This document shows positions 14,462 through 14,883 of a stretch of DNA of 14,883 nt, piece by piece (the first letter of the stretch is position 1; each line of letters starts with the position of its first letter). The DNA is from JBLKSS01 sp047607725 (GTDB lineage Bacteria > Pseudomonadota > Gammaproteobacteria > Enterobacterales > Enterobacteriaceae). The DNA is taken from positions 1 to 14,883 of the forward strand of contig NZ_JBLKSS010000141.1 of the NCBI RefSeq assembly GCF_047607725.1, written 5' to 3'. Below the pieces are notes generated by a model that saw nothing but the letters and a program-made list of their open reading frames with translations, did not search any database and was not told the DNA's origin. The translations under genes and the position numbers were made by a program.

Positions 14462-14620
14462 CGGCATCAGGTAATGGCAACAGATAAAGGCATTAAGTGA
14501 AAGTGTTCAGGAAAAGGCGCCAGCTAAAGGCATCAAATTAAGACATCAGGTTAAGGCATTGGGTTAAGGCGTCAGGTTAAGGCATCGGGTAAGTGTGTCA
14601 GGTAAAAGCGCCAGGCAAAA
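14462..14620 (+). repeat. Degenerate 13-bp tandem repeat array, about 12 units
   Basis: Units begin at 14462, 14476, 14489, 14503, 14516, 14529, 14542, 14555, 14568, 14581, 14593 and 14608, with lengths of 12 to 15 and mostly exactly 13 bases. The consensus is GGCATCAGGTTAA. The best copies are 14542-14554 and 14568-14580; the outer ones are more diverged. The period is not a multiple of three, so it is not a protein repeat, and there are no unique spacers, so it is not CRISPR. It lies directly before a minus-strand terminator and the insertion-sequence end. Confidence 0.85.
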
Positions 14621-14639
14621 AAATCAGCCCGCAGGCTGA
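14617..14639 (-). terminator. Orphan intrinsic terminator on the minus strand
   Basis: Stem TCAGCC (14624-14629) and GGCTGA (14634-14639) with loop CGCA. On the minus strand it is followed by seven T (14623-14617). It would end a transcript coming from the right, but only about 64 bases separate it from the insertion-sequence end, with no clear gene between. Confidence 0.75.
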
Positions 14640-14721
14640 GAAGAGGAATCAAAACACGTAACAATACGAATGAGGGTAGGAAAATAATAAAGCCCTCACG
14701 GCGTGCTGGTTCCGGTCACGT

Positions 14722-14809
14722 CCGATCACTGACTCCGATTTCACCCGATCACTGATTCCGGTCGCCCGATCAGCGATTCCGATTCTGTCCGATCGCTCAT
14801 CTTCTGTTC
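14722..14809 (+). repeat. Four imperfect 21-23 bp terminal repeats of the insertion sequence
   Basis: Copies CCGATCACTGACTCCGATT, CCGATCACTGATTCCGG, CCGATCAGCGATTCCGATT and CCGATCGCTCATCTTC decay with distance from the end. They are probably binding sites for the element's own transposase. Confidence 0.75.
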
Positions 14810-14848
14810 CGCCATACTCTGGAGACTTTTAGCTTCCGGGGGTATGGC

Positions 14849-14883
14849 ATGGCACGTAAAAAGAAGAACGCGAGAACAGAAAT
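14849..14883 (+). CDS. Start of a possible transposase (IstA-like), cut by window edge
   Basis: Only 11 full codons are visible: MARKKKNARTE, basic as expected at the start of a DNA-binding protein. GGGGG lies 6 bases before this ATG. A second ATG at 14844, in another frame, is the less well spaced alternative. Identity is inferred from position inside the IS21-like end and cannot be confirmed here. Confidence 0.4.
   Translation, partial: MARKKKNARTE

Larger units (their letters stand above)
14704..14883 (+). mobile_element. Probable left end of an IS21-type insertion sequence (runs off the window)
   Basis: From TGCTGGTTCCGG (14704) there are repeated copies of CCGATCACTGATTCCG at 14722, 14745, 14766 and 14789, spaced 23, 21 and 23 bases (about two helical turns), with a partial copy at the tip. 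IS21-family elements characteristically carry such multiple terminal repeats as transposase binding sites, and begin with TG. An ORF with a ribosome binding site starts inside. The family call is inferred from end structure only, because the transposase body is outside the window. The boundary at 14704 is a best guess. Confidence 0.6.

Noticed and set aside
14462..14620. CRISPR-like array
   Set aside because: Repeats are contiguous 13-mers without unique spacers, and no cas gene is present.
14617..14703. SdsR/RyeA small RNA pair, found nearby in E. coli
   Set aside because: The terminator stem and flanking bases do not match the SdsR sequence as I know it, and pphA and yebY are not visible.
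1..14883. tRNA, rRNA, toxin-antitoxin or defence genes
   Set aside because: None seen on either strand; all confident genes belong to a conserved enterobacterial housekeeping block.

Overview
The window looks like the chromosome of an enterobacterial insect symbiont of the Sodalis type. The block kdgR - yebQ - htpX - prc - proQ - msrC (yebR) - yebS (letA) - yebT (letB) - yebV follows the gene order I know from Escherichia coli, as does mgrB - yebO on its left. Conserved genes sit beside genes carrying point nonsense mutations, frameshifts and in-frame deletions, one expected gene (rsmF) is missing, and an insertion-sequence end lies at the right edge. Calls rest on remembered family sequences and motifs; the species is an inference.

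Left region (1-2350): a stretch with no identifiable gene (1-602); a broken RomA-like metallo-beta-lactamase-fold gene (603-1588, minus) with two amber codons and a frameshift; then intact yebO and mgrB on the minus strand. mgrB is a 47-residue PhoQ-inhibitor peptide starting with TTG and preceded by a PhoP-box-like promoter.

Centre (2350-9760): an unrecognised 82-residue ORF and intact kdgR (minus) face the broken transporter gene yebQ (plus). Then come htpX, prc, proQ and msrC, all minus and all intact. They encode envelope proteolysis (HtpX, Prc), an RNA chaperone that affects Prc (ProQ) and repair of oxidised free methionine (MsrC). Legible signals here include a sigma-32-like htpX promoter, intrinsic terminators after htpX and prc, and a perfect 20-bp palindrome holding the probable proQ -10 box.

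Right region (9991-14883): the LetA/LetB lipid-transport pair yebS-yebT (plus), each broken by an amber codon where a conserved tryptophan is expected, plus in-frame deletions and a lost zinc-ribbon cysteine. rsmF is absent. yebV is intact. It is followed by a degenerate 13-bp tandem repeat of about 12 units, an orphan minus-strand terminator and an apparent IS21-type left end with the first codons of a possible transposase.

I found no clear new multi-gene system. The points most worth checking are: all five premature stops are TAG, with restart codons just after two of them; the unusual mgrB start and promoter; the 13-bp repeat array; and the palindromic promoter before proQ.
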